The notes below the pieces were generated by a model. The model searched no databases and was not told the DNA's origin. It was given only the letters and a program-made list of their open reading frames with translations. Shown in pieces: positions 33,314-41,759 of a stretch of DNA of 64,000 nucleotides. The stretch's first letter is position 1. Each line of letters starts with the position of its first letter. This DNA comes from Nonomuraea angiospora (GTDB lineage: Bacteria > Actinomycetota > Actinomycetes > Streptosporangiales > Streptosporangiaceae): assembly GCF_014873145.1 (NCBI RefSeq), contig NZ_JADBEK010000001.1, positions 9,920,001 through 9,984,000 on the forward strand, read 5' to 3'. The translations under genes were made by a program, and so were the position numbers.

Positions 33314-34513
33314 GTGAGACGTCTTCGCCGGGAGAGCCGCCGCCAGGTGGTCTACGACCTGCTGCTCTGGGCCGTGCTCGGCATCTTCGTGGCGGCCATG
33401 GGCCCTGACCCGTTCGTGGATCCGGCCGCCTTCGCCATGGTGAGCCTGCCCAGGATCGGGCTGGCCACGGTCGCGGTGCTGGTGGGCCGGCGCTGGCCGC
33501 TGGCCGCGCTGGTGCTGCTGCTGCCGCTGGGGCCGTGGCAGTTCAGCGAGGGGTTCGCGACCGTGGACCTGAGCTGGCTGCTGCCCAGGCGCAACGTGAA
33601 GATCCTGCCGCTGCTGGCCAGCTCGCCGTTCATCATGTGGTACGCCTACCTCACCGGGCGGCGCCTGGCCGTCCTCTGGCCCGCGCCGCTGGCGTTCTGC
33701 CTGATCTCGGCCGTCGGCGTGGGCGTGGTGCTGGCCAAGGGCGGCGACCTCGCCCTGTGGGTGTCCATGGTGACTGCGCTGCTCGGCACGTACGTGGTGC
33801 CGTACCTGCTGGGGCTGCTCAGGCGCAGGCTGCTGCAGGGGCGCACGCAGGCGAGGCTGGCCGCCGAGGCGCAGGCGCGGCTGCGCGAGCGGGCCCGGAT
33901 CGCGCGGGAGATGCACGACTCCCTCGGCCACGACCTGGCCCTGATCGCCGTGCGGGCGGCCGGGCTGGAGATGGCCCCGGGGCTGGCCGAGACGCAGGTC
34001 AGGGCGGCGGGGGAGCTGCGGCTGGCGGCGGCCGACGCCACGGACCGGCTGCGCCAGATCATCGGGCTGCTACGGGAGGACTCCGACGCGGCGCCGCTGT
34101 CACCCGTGAACGAGGACGTGACCGAGCTGGTGCGGCGGGCCAGGGACTCCGGCATGCCGATCACCCTGGACCTGGCGCCGGGGCCGGTGCCCGGCCTGGC
34201 GCACGCGGTGATCCAGGAAGGGCTCACGAACGCCGCCAAGCACGCCCCCGGGGCCCCGGTCGGGGTGCGGGTCTCGCCGGAGCGCGTCACCGTGCGCAGC
34301 GGCCGGCCGCGCGCCCGGCCCCTCGCGCTGCCCGGCGGGCTGGGGCTGGCGGGCCTGCGCGAGCGCGTCCGGCTGGCCGGGGGCACCTTGACCGCCGGTC
34401 CGGTCGGCGACGGCTTCGAGCTGGACGTGAGCATCCCCCGCGCGGGGGAGCGGGATCCCCGCGGCTCGGGAGGGAATCGACGGCCCGCCGGGCGACGCTC
34501 GGAGCATGACTGA
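33314..34513 (+). CDS. Sensor histidine kinase, HisKA_3 (NarL-system) type, orphan
   Basis: This 399-residue membrane kinase has about five to six helices at 12-165, then a dimerisation/phosphoacceptor region with His201 in ARIAREMHDSLGHDLALI. A HATPase region has VIQEGLTNAAKHAPGAPV (N box) and GGLGLAGLRERVRLAGGTL (G2 box). The G1 Asp motif is hard to find, as in some members. The start is GTG 33314. No response regulator is adjacent: the following gene, overlapping by 8 bases, encodes a membrane protein. The cognate NarL/LuxR-type regulator must be elsewhere. Confidence 0.9.
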   Translation: MRRLRRESRRQVVYDLLLWAVLGIFVAAMGPDPFVDPAAFAMVSLPRIGLATVAVLVGRRWPLAALVLLLPLGPWQFSEGFATVDLSWLLPRRNVKILPLLASSPFIMWYAYLTGRRLAVLWPAPLAFCLISAVGVGVVLAKGGDLALWVSMVTALLGTYVVPYLLGLLRRRLLQGRTQARLAAEAQARLRERARIAREMHDSLGHDLALIAVRAAGLEMAPGLAETQVRAAGELRLAAADATDRLRQIIGLLREDSDAAPLSPVNEDVTELVRRARDSGMPITLDLAPGPVPGLAHAVIQEGLTNAAKHAPGAPVGVRVSPERVTVRSGRPRARPLALPGGLGLAGLRERVRLAGGTLTAGPVGDGFELDVSIPRAGERDPRGSGGNRRPAGRRSEHD

Positions 34514-35447
34514 ACGCAGACCGGGGATAGGCCGCGTCACCGCCGCGATCGTCGCGATCGCCGCGATGCTGCCGTACCTCACGCTGAAGGCGCTCTGGCT
34601 GACGGGACACCCGGTCGGGGTCGCCGATCCGGCCTTCATGAACGACCCGGCGATGATCGGGCTCAACACGATGACGTTCGGCATGGAGGCCGTCGGGCTG
34701 GTGCTGGCGCTGGCGTTCACCACGCGGTGGGGGCGGCGGCTGCCGGCCTGGCTCGTGCTGCTCCCGCTCTGGGTCGGCACCGGACTGCTGGCCGTGGTGA
34801 TCGTCACGGCGCCGATCATGGTGCTGACCGGGGGACTTGCGGTCTTCGAGACCGGCGGGGCGATCGAGCCGTGGATCTACATGATGGTCTACGGCGGGTT
34901 CGTCGCGCAGGGTGCCGGCCTCATGACGGCCTTCGTGCTCTACTCGCGCGACCGGTGGCCGGGCGTTTTCACCACCCGGATCGATCGCGCGTTCGCCAGC
35001 CCGACCCGGTCGTTCCAGACGGTCGTGGCCTGGGGCGCGCTACTGGTGGCCGGGCCGATCGGCGCGGTCAAGCTCGCCGGTGGCCTGCAGGACCGCGTCG
35101 AGGGCCTGCTGGCCGTCGCCGGGGCCGTCGCGCTCGTGGTGGCGGTCCGGCGGCGCGGGCGCGGCCCGTTCTGGGCGCCGCTGGTGGCGGCCTGGCTCGG
35201 CTCCGGCTCGCTGTTCAGCGGCGGCCTCTACGCGATGATCATCAGCTCCGTACGGGCGCCGCTCGGCGCGCCGGGGGCGGAGCTGGCCGAGCTGTTCGGC
35301 ATGCTGGCGGGGCTGGTCATGGGGATGTGCGGGGCGTTCCTGCTGGCCGAACGGTCAGGTGTGGGCGACGTTCAGCCGGCGGAGCACCCGCTTGAAGGCG
35401 AAGATGGAGAACGCGATCGCCAGCCCGCTGATCACGGCCACCGCTGA
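34506..35447 (+). CDS. Hypothetical multi-pass membrane protein
   Basis: This 313-residue protein has about eight hydrophobic segments and no family I recognise. The ATG at 34506 overlaps the kinase stop by 8 bases, so it may be functionally tied to the sensor. The last 30 or so residues (EHPLEGEDGERDRQPADHGHR) are hydrophilic and lie over the end of the convergent gene, a 93-base overlap. It might be an accessory sensor subunit or a permease; nothing in the sequence settles this. Confidence 0.75.
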   Translation: MTERRPGIGRVTAAIVAIAAMLPYLTLKALWLTGHPVGVADPAFMNDPAMIGLNTMTFGMEAVGLVLALAFTTRWGRRLPAWLVLLPLWVGTGLLAVVIVTAPIMVLTGGLAVFETGGAIEPWIYMMVYGGFVAQGAGLMTAFVLYSRDRWPGVFTTRIDRAFASPTRSFQTVVAWGALLVAGPIGAVKLAGGLQDRVEGLLAVAGAVALVVAVRRRGRGPFWAPLVAAWLGSGSLFSGGLYAMIISSVRAPLGAPGAELAELFGMLAGLVMGMCGAFLLAERSGVGDVQPAEHPLEGEDGERDRQPADHGHR

Positions 35448-35996
35448 CGTCCGCAGCACCATGAACCCGCCGAGCGACCCGGCCACGTACTCGTGGACGG
35501 CCAGAGCGATGCTGAGCGTCGAGTTCATGAGCAGCACGAACGCCCACAGCAGCGTGATCCTGGCGAAGAACCTGCGGACCCGCTCGTGCTTGAGCACCGC
35601 CGACGGCAGATGGATGTAGTCGAGCGTGAGCTTCTGCACGAGCGGCCGGTTGAGCCGGACGGAGGCGAGGAACGCGATGCTGATGCAGATCGTGCCCATC
35701 TCCGGCTGGATGAAGAACCACATCCACGTGCCGGTCCAGAACGCCACGAGGGCGCGGACCGTGATCGCGAACGCGGCCAGGAACATGGTCGCGGGCACCT
35801 TGACCCGCCTGATCAGCCGCCACCCCACCCCGATGTAGACCCAGGCGACGGTGGCGATGAGCGCGCCCTTGAACCCCAGGACCATCATGGCCAGGTAGAA
35901 CACCGCCAGCGGCGCCACGACGCCTTCGAGCAGCCGGGGGGCCGCCTGCCGGGCGAGTGCGGTCAGGCGTGGAAGGTGGACCGGGGGATGGTTCAA
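35355..35996 (-). CDS. VC0807-type multi-pass membrane protein
   Basis: This protein of about 213 residues has five to six membrane segments (for example LLEGVVAPLAVFYLAMMVLGFKGALIATVAWVYIGVGWRLIRRVKVP), the pattern of VC0807/septation-protein-A-like membrane proteins. The TTG at 35996 is chosen because GGAG lies 5 bases upstream; the frame opens to another TTG at 36050, with an N-terminal extension that looks non-coding. Function is unknown. Its 3' end overlaps the convergent membrane gene. Confidence 0.7.
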   Translation of the reverse strand: MNHPPVHLPRLTALARQAAPRLLEGVVAPLAVFYLAMMVLGFKGALIATVAWVYIGVGWRLIRRVKVPATMFLAAFAITVRALVAFWTGTWMWFFIQPEMGTICISIAFLASVRLNRPLVQKLTLDYIHLPSAVLKHERVRRFFARITLLWAFVLLMNSTLSIALAVHEYVAGSLGGFMVLRTSAVAVISGLAIAFSIFAFKRVLRRLNVAHT

Positions 35997-36209
35997 GGCT
36001 GCTCCGCAGATAGGCCGACGATCAGCGTCTACCCGGGCTTCGGGGGACAAGGCTTGCCAGATGGACCGCTCGCCGTAACCAGCGCGGCATCAGCCGCGTC
36101 CCGGGAAGCACGCCGGTGGCTTACCGTACCCGAGGAGAGGTGATGCGACTGCCTCTTTTGACGCGTTCCATCTGATTCCACGAAAACAGCGAGGTCTTAC
36201 GGCAGGCTT

Positions 36210-36857
36210 TCAACTGAGTGACGAGGTGGCGAGCTTCGCGCCGAATCCGAGGAACAGGACGCCGACTCCGGAGGTCAGACCGGCGCTGAGCTTCCTGCGC
36301 CGGCGGAACTGGTTGGCCAGGAAGGTCCCGCCGAAGATCAGCGCCGTCAGATAGAGGAAGCTGAACACCTGGATCACCGCGCCCAGGATGAGGAACGACA
36401 GCGCGGGATTGGCGTAGCCCGGGTCGACGAACGCGATGAAGAACGAGACGAAGAAGAGGATGGCCTTCGGGTTCAGCAGGCTGATCAGCAGGGCCTTGCG
36501 GAACGGGTGCGGCTGGCGTTCCAGCTTGACCTGCGGCTTCTCCTCCTTGGTCGCCTTCCTCGATCGCCAGGCGCCCCTGATCATCTGGAAGCCCATCCAC
36601 GCCAGGTAGCCGGCGCCCGCGTACTTGACGATCGTGAAGAGCAGCGGGTTGGAGCGGAGCAGGGACGCGGCGCCGGCGGCGGCCAGGAACATCAGCACGG
36701 TGTCGCCGATGAAGACGCCCGCCGCGGCCCGGTAGCCCTGGCGGACGCCGTTCTGGGCGGCGAAGCTGAGTACGTACAGGGAGTTGGGGCCGGGCAGCAG
36801 GATGATCAGCAAGGCGCCGATGGCGTAGGCCCAGAAATCGGTGATGCCGAAGAACAT
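36210..36857 (-). CDS. LysE-family amino acid exporter
   Basis: This 215-residue membrane protein of the LysE/RhtB family has six helices, with the N-terminal motif AIGALLIILLPGPNSLYVLSFAAQNGVRQGYRAAAGVFIGD and the later RKALLISLLNPKAILFFVSFF. It would export amino acids or derivatives. GGAGTGA precedes the ATG. It is monocistronic and divergent from the secreted GH5 gene. The specific amino acid cannot be predicted. Confidence 0.92.
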   Translation of the reverse strand: MFFGITDFWAYAIGALLIILLPGPNSLYVLSFAAQNGVRQGYRAAAGVFIGDTVLMFLAAAGAASLLRSNPLLFTIVKYAGAGYLAWMGFQMIRGAWRSRKATKEEKPQVKLERQPHPFRKALLISLLNPKAILFFVSFFIAFVDPGYANPALSFLILGAVIQVFSFLYLTALIFGGTFLANQFRRRRKLSAGLTSGVGVLFLGFGAKLATSSLS

Positions 36858-37082
36858 GACGTCTCACTCCAGGGGGGAGGACCAACCGCACATCACGATA
36901 TCTCGCATCGCGCGTTTGGGCTTTACCCTCAATACCTATTTGTTTACTATGGAATGCAGGTGGGCTCGCTGATGCGCTGGGGCTGGCGGCGCTGCTGTCC
37001 GTGGGTTCGCCGATCGAGATGGGCGCGGTTCGCGCGGCTAGGGGTGGCCGCGTGGACCGCGCCCTTTGACTGTTCGCGTCAA

Positions 37083-37120
37083 TTTGGGTCTTGTCCTCCG
37101 GTGGAGGTCCGATCTACGCT
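37083..37120 (+). promoter_or_regulatory. GH5 promoter: TTTGGGTCTTGT, -35 TTGTCC, -10 TACGCT
   Basis: The 12-mer TTTGGGTCTTGT (37083-37094) is identical to one at 47030-47041 upstream of the first chitinase. A -35-like TTGTCC (37091-37096) and -10-like TACGCT (37115-37120) are 18 bases apart. Conservation between two unrelated genes supports the call. Confidence 0.6.
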
Positions 37121-37126
37121 CCCCAT

Positions 37127-37157
37127 ACTCGTTAGTAAGGTTTCCTAATGAACGAGT
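37127..37157. promoter_or_regulatory. Nested palindromic operator before the GH5 gene
   Basis: The inner imperfect palindrome TAGTAAG-G-TTTCCTA (centre 37140) is flanked by perfect outer arms ACTCGTT (37127-37133) and AACGAGT (37151-37157). It starts 7 bases after the -10 box, over the expected transcription start, so a repressor bound here would block initiation. The inner half GTTTCCTA is shared with the chitinase operator at 47080. Confidence 0.65.
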
Positions 37158-37172
37158 GAGGAGCTCACCCCC

Positions 37173-38564
37173 ATGCATCGATCCGTGCGGCTCGCCGCCA
37201 TCGGCGCGATCGTCGCCGCCTCCTTGCAAGCAGCCCCAGCCCAGGCCGCGACCACGTACGAGGCCGAGAACGCCACCGTCTCCCAGGGCGTCGTCGAGTC
37301 GAACCACGCCGGCTACAGCGGCACCGGGTTCGTCAACTACGACAACACCACCGGCTCGTACGTCGAGTTCGCCGTGGACGCCGCCACCGCCGGCCCCGCC
37401 ACCCTCACCCTGAGGTACGCCAACGGCACCACCGTGAACCGTCCGATGACCATCGCCGTGAACGGCACCGCCACCACCAGGGACTTCCCCGGCACCGGCG
37501 CGTGGACCACCTGGCAGGAGGCCACGCTCACCACCACGCTCAACGCCGGGACCAACACCGTCCGCGCCACCGCCACCACCGCCAACGGCGGCCCGAACCT
37601 CGACCGCCTCGTCCTCGGCACGCCCTCCAGCGCCGGCACGCCCGTCCAGGCCAACGGGCAACTGCAGGTGTGCGGGGTCAGGCTCTGCAACCAGAACGGC
37701 AAGCAGATCCAGCTGCGCGGGATGAGCAGCCACGGCCTGCAGTGGTACTCCCAGTGCCTCAACACCGCCTCCCTGGACGCGCTGGCCAACGACTGGAAGG
37801 CCGACGTCCTGCGCATCTCCATGTACATCCAGGAGGACGGTTACGAGACCAACCCCCGGCTGTTCACCGACCGGGTGCACAACCTGATCGAGCAGGCCAC
37901 CGCCCGCGGCATGTACGCCATCGTCGACTGGCACATGCTCGACCCGGGCGACCCCAACTACAACCTGTCGCGGGCCAAGACGTTCTTCACCGAGATCGCC
38001 CAGCGGCACAACGGCAAGAACAACCTGCTCTACGAGATCGCCAACGAGCCCAACGGCGTCTCCTGGTCCACCATCAGGAACTACGCCAACCAGCTCATCC
38101 CGGTGATCAGGCAGTACGACCCGGAGACCCCGATCCTGGTCGGCACCCGCGCCTGGTCGTCGCTGGGCGTCTCCGACGGGGCGACCGAGTCCGAGATCGT
38201 CAACAACCCGGTCAGCGCCACCAACATCATGTACACGTTCCACTTCTACGCGGCCTCTCATGGCAGCGAGTACCTCAACACGCTGTCCAGGGCCGCCGAC
38301 CGGATCCCGATCTTCGTCACGGAGTTCGGCACCCAGACGGCCTCCGGGGACGGGTCGAACAACTTCACGCGGTCGCAGCAGTACCTCGATCTGCTGGCCC
38401 AGAAGAAGATCAGCTGGGTGAACTGGAACTACTCGGACGACTTCCGCTCGGGCGCCGTCTTCACCGAGGGCACCTGCCCGAACGGCTCCTTCTCCGGCAC
38501 CTCCCGCCTCAAGCCCGCCGGGGTCTGGGTCCGCGACCGCATCCGCACCCCTGACGACTTCTGA
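37173..38564 (+). CDS. Secreted GH5 endoglucanase-like enzyme with N-terminal CBM35/CBM6-type module
   Basis: This 463-residue secreted glycoside hydrolase starts with a Sec signal peptide (about 1-25, APAQA end). A carbohydrate-binding module of the CBM35/CBM6 kind follows (TYEAENATVSQGVVESNHAGYSGTGFVNYDN, about 26-150), then a GH5 catalytic domain from about 165 (RGMSSHGLQWYSQCLN, VDWHMLDPGD). The acid/base is Glu292 in EIANEPNG and the nucleophile Glu384 in FVTEFGT. GH5 subfamily 2 endoglucanases look like this, so cellulose is the likely substrate; mannan is less likely. A strong terminator follows. AGGAG lies upstream of the ATG. Confidence 0.93.
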   Translation: MHRSVRLAAIGAIVAASLQAAPAQAATTYEAENATVSQGVVESNHAGYSGTGFVNYDNTTGSYVEFAVDAATAGPATLTLRYANGTTVNRPMTIAVNGTATTRDFPGTGAWTTWQEATLTTTLNAGTNTVRATATTANGGPNLDRLVLGTPSSAGTPVQANGQLQVCGVRLCNQNGKQIQLRGMSSHGLQWYSQCLNTASLDALANDWKADVLRISMYIQEDGYETNPRLFTDRVHNLIEQATARGMYAIVDWHMLDPGDPNYNLSRAKTFFTEIAQRHNGKNNLLYEIANEPNGVSWSTIRNYANQLIPVIRQYDPETPILVGTRAWSSLGVSDGATESEIVNNPVSATNIMYTFHFYAASHGSEYLNTLSRAADRIPIFVTEFGTQTASGDGSNNFTRSQQYLDLLAQKKISWVNWNYSDDFRSGAVFTEGTCPNGSFSGTSRLKPAGVWVRDRIRTPDDF

Positions 38565-38576
38565 CCCGCGCCCGTC

Positions 38577-38605
38577 CAGCCAGGGTCCTCCCCGGACCCT
38601 GGCTG
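38577..38605 (+). terminator. Intrinsic terminator after the GH5 gene
   Basis: CAGCCAGGGTCC (38577-38588) and GGACCCTGGCTG (38594-38605) form a perfect 12-bp stem with a 5-base loop, followed by TCCCCTTCT. It begins 13 bases after the stop codon. Confidence 0.85.
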
Positions 38606-38675
38606 TCCCCTTCTCCGGGCGCTTGGGGCGTGCGGCCGGGCGCGGGGTGGTGGGGGGCAGGGCAGGATGTGACAT

Positions 38676-41600
38676 GTGCGGATTTGCATTCTCGGGCCGC
38701 TGGAGGTCGAGGGCGACGGGGGACCGATCGCGGTCGGTGGGTTCCGGCTGCGGGCGCTCCTGGCCGTGCTGGCGCTCGAAGCCGGCCGTACCGTCACGGC
38801 CGAGCGGCTGATCGACGCCCTCTGGCCGGACGCCCCGCCCGCCAACGCGGCCAACGCCCTCCAGACCCTGGTCAGGCGGCTGCGGGTGGCGCTTCGCCCG
38901 TACGAGGTGGTGGAGAGCAGGCCGGGCGGTTACACGCTGGCCGTGGCCCCCGACGACGTGGACGCCCTGCGGTTCCGGCGGACGGCCGCGCAGGGGGCCG
39001 GAAAAGGGGAGGGCCTGGAGCTCTGGCGGGGGCCCGCGCTGGCCGACCTGACCTCCGTGCCGCTCCTGGCGAACGCGGCCGCCGCCCTGGAGCAGGACCG
39101 GCTCTCCGCCGTCGAGGCCCGCGCCGAGGCCGGGCTGGCGGCGGGCGCGCCGGTCGATCTGACGTCGGAGGTCGCCGCGCACCCGCTGCGCGAGCGGCTG
39201 GGCGCGCTCGCCATGCGGGCCCTGGCCGCGCAGGGGCGGCAGGCGGAGGCGCTGGAGCTGTTCGAGCGCACCCGCCGCACGCTCGCCGACGAGCTCGGCG
39301 TCGATCCCGGGCCCGAGCTGCGCGCCGCCCATCTGGCCGTCCTGTCGGGAGACGTCCCGGTACGTCCCGCGCCCCCGACGGCCCGGGTCAGGCAGCGGGG
39401 CAACGTACGGACCCCGCGCACCAGCTTCATCGGCCGCGAGGCCGAGCTGGACCAGCTGGGCACCCTCCTCGGCCGGGCCAGGATCGTCACGCTCGTCGGC
39501 CCCGGCGGCGCGGGCAAGACCCGGCTGGCCACGGAGGTGGCGCTCCGGTCGGCCGAGGCGGTCTGGATGGTCGAGCTGGCCCCGGTCAGCGACCCGGCCG
39601 ACGTCCCGGGCGCCGTGCTCGACGCGCTCGGCCTGCGTGGCGACCGCCCGCCGTACCGGCTGCCCGCCGAGGGGGGCGGCCCGGTGGAGCAGGTGGCCGA
39701 GGCCCTCGCGGGCCGCCCGGCGCTGCTCGTCCTGGACAACTGCGAGCACCTCGTCGACGCCGCCGCCGAGCTGGCCGAGCGGCTGCTGACGGAGTGCCAG
39801 GACCTGAGGGTGCTGGCCACCAGCAGGGAGCCGCTCAACCTGCCGGGCGAGCACCTCGCCCCCGTCCCGCCGCTGGAGCCGCCGCCCGTGGGGGCGAGCG
39901 CCGAGCAGGCGGGGGCCTACCCGTCGGTCCGGCTGCTGCTCGACCGGGCCGGGGCCGCGCGGCCGGGGTTCGCCGTGGACGGCGGGAACGTGGCCTCGGT
40001 GGTGGCGCTCTGCCGCAGGCTGGACGGCATGCCGCTGGCCATCGAGCTGGCCGCGGCCCGGTTGCGCACCATGACGCCGAGGCAGCTCGCCGACCGCATC
40101 GACGACCGGTTCAAGCTGCTCACCGGCGGCAGCAGGACCGCGCTGCCGCGCCAGCAGACGCTCAGAGCGGTCGTGGAGTGGAGCTGGGAGCTCCTGGGCG
40201 AGCAGGAACGGGTGCTGGCCAGGCGGCTGGGCGTGTTCGCGGGCGGCGCGACGCTGGAGGCCGTCGAGGCGGTCTGCGGGGGAGCGGCGGACGTGCTGGG
40301 CGCGCTGGCCGACAAGTCGCTGGTCCAGGTCTCGGCCGAGGGCCGCTACTCGATGCTGGAGACCATTCGCGCCTACGCGCTCGAACGGCTGGCGGAGGCG
40401 GGCGAGGTCGACGAGTACCGGCGGCGGCATGCGGCGTACCTGCTGGAGCTGGCCGAACGGGCGGTGCCCGAACTGCGGACGGCCGCGCAGACCGCCTGGA
40501 TCGAGCGGCTGTCCCAGGAGCGCGACGACTTCGCCGCGGCGCTGCGCTACGTCATCGACGAGCGGGACGCCGGGTCGGCGCTGCGGCTGTGCGCGGCGCT
40601 GAACTGGTACTGGTGGATGACCGGCTACCGGAAGGAGGGCGCGACCTGGGCCACGCAGGTGATGGAGCTGGTGGGCGACGACCCGCCCGCCGGGCTGACC
40701 GCGGCGTACACGGCGTGCATGTTCGCGTACGGCGTGGACAAGTTCGGCACGATCGTCAACGACCGGCCCGCCATGCTGGCGCTGTCGGAGCTGATGGACC
40801 GGCTGATCGAGCGGGCCGAGCGGGAGGGGCCGCTGCATCCGATGATCAAGCTCAGCAGGGCCGTCATGGCCGCCGCCGCGGGGGAGGACGACCGCGCCGC
40901 CGGCCTGATCGAGCAGTACATCGAGAGCGACGATCTCTGGTTGTCCAGCTCCGCCCTCATGGTCGGCGGCCGGCTGCGCAGCGAGGAGCGGCTGGAGCGG
41001 TCGGTGGCCGGGTTCAGGCAGCTCGGGGACCGGTGGGGGTTGAGCGAGGCGCTGCTGGGCCTGGCCGAGATGCGGGCCGCCAGGGGAGCGCCGGCGGACG
41101 ACCTGATCGCCGAGACCTGGTCGCTGACCAGCCGTTGGGTCGGGTCGGACGAGGCGATCTCGACGCTGCTCAGGCTGGCGGAGCTGCGGCTGCGGACCGG
41201 CGACCTGGACGGCGCGCGGGATGACCTGGACAGGGCCAGGGCCAGCATCGACGGGGAGACGACGGCGTACACGCGGCTGCTGCTCGGCCTGGCCGAGGCC
41301 GCGCACGCCTGCCACCTCGGCGACCTGGACCGGGGCCTGGAGATCTACCGCGGGCTGTTCCCCCTGCTCGACGAGGCCCCGCCGATGGTGCAGCTGGCCG
41401 CCGCGCTCAGGACCGCTTATGGCCGGGCGCTGGCGCGCGGCGGCGACCTGGACGCCGGGCTCGAACAGCACCGCCTGGCCCTCGAAGTGCTCGGCACGAG
41501 CAGCCCGGACCGGCCGCTGCTGTCGCAGGTGCTGGCCGGGTTCGCGCTGGCCGCGCAGGTCGAGGGCGACCAGGAGCGGGCGGCCGTGCTGTTCGGGGCG

Positions 41601-41759
41601 TCGGCGGCGGTCGAGCCGCACGACGTCTCGCCCGACACCCTGGAGGGCGCCCGGACGGCCAGGGCCGCGCTCGGTGACGAGCACTACGACGAGTGCTTCG
41701 CCAAGGGCGCGGCCATGTCCAGGCAGGAGGTCTACGGGATGGTCGGCAGCACGACGTAG
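38676..41759 (+). CDS. AfsR/SARP-type regulator (BTAD, NB-ARC ATPase, TPR), second copy
   Basis: This 1027-residue paralogue of the regulator at 24944 has a winged helix at 1-90 (RICILGPLEVEGDGGPI), a BTAD at about 95-225 (FERTRRTLADELGVDPGPELRAAHLAVL), an ATPase with Walker A GPGGAGKTR near residue 277 and LLVLDNCEHLVDAAAEL, then C-terminal TPR helices. The GTG at 38676 is supported by GGCAGGA 8 bases upstream. It lacks the Pro-rich tail of its paralogue. The stop overlaps the convergent CocE-type gene by 28 bases. Whether it controls the adjacent hydrolase and DrrAB-like genes is inference. Confidence 0.92.
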   Translation: MRICILGPLEVEGDGGPIAVGGFRLRALLAVLALEAGRTVTAERLIDALWPDAPPANAANALQTLVRRLRVALRPYEVVESRPGGYTLAVAPDDVDALRFRRTAAQGAGKGEGLELWRGPALADLTSVPLLANAAAALEQDRLSAVEARAEAGLAAGAPVDLTSEVAAHPLRERLGALAMRALAAQGRQAEALELFERTRRTLADELGVDPGPELRAAHLAVLSGDVPVRPAPPTARVRQRGNVRTPRTSFIGREAELDQLGTLLGRARIVTLVGPGGAGKTRLATEVALRSAEAVWMVELAPVSDPADVPGAVLDALGLRGDRPPYRLPAEGGGPVEQVAEALAGRPALLVLDNCEHLVDAAAELAERLLTECQDLRVLATSREPLNLPGEHLAPVPPLEPPPVGASAEQAGAYPSVRLLLDRAGAARPGFAVDGGNVASVVALCRRLDGMPLAIELAAARLRTMTPRQLADRIDDRFKLLTGGSRTALPRQQTLRAVVEWSWELLGEQERVLARRLGVFAGGATLEAVEAVCGGAADVLGALADKSLVQVSAEGRYSMLETIRAYALERLAEAGEVDEYRRRHAAYLLELAERAVPELRTAAQTAWIERLSQERDDFAAALRYVIDERDAGSALRLCAALNWYWWMTGYRKEGATWATQVMELVGDDPPAGLTAAYTACMFAYGVDKFGTIVNDRPAMLALSELMDRLIERAEREGPLHPMIKLSRAVMAAAAGEDDRAAGLIEQYIESDDLWLSSSALMVGGRLRSEERLERSVAGFRQLGDRWGLSEALLGLAEMRAARGAPADDLIAETWSLTSRWVGSDEAISTLLRLAELRLRTGDLDGARDDLDRARASIDGETTAYTRLLLGLAEAAHACHLGDLDRGLEIYRGLFPLLDEAPPMVQLAAALRTAYGRALARGGDLDAGLEQHRLALEVLGTSSPDRPLLSQVLAGFALAAQVEGDQERAAVLFGASAAVEPHDVSPDTLEGARTARAALGDEHYDECFAKGAAMSRQEVYGMVGSTT

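Larger units (their letters stand above)
36858..37172. promoter_or_regulatory. Divergent region LysE / GH5
   Basis: This 315-base gene-free spacer has an AT-richer segment near 36930-36955 on the LysE side. The GH5 side carries TTGAC-(7)-GTCAA at 37066-37082, then the promoter and operator described separately. A long minus-strand ORF passes through, but it is a shadow of the downstream region. Confidence 0.6.
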
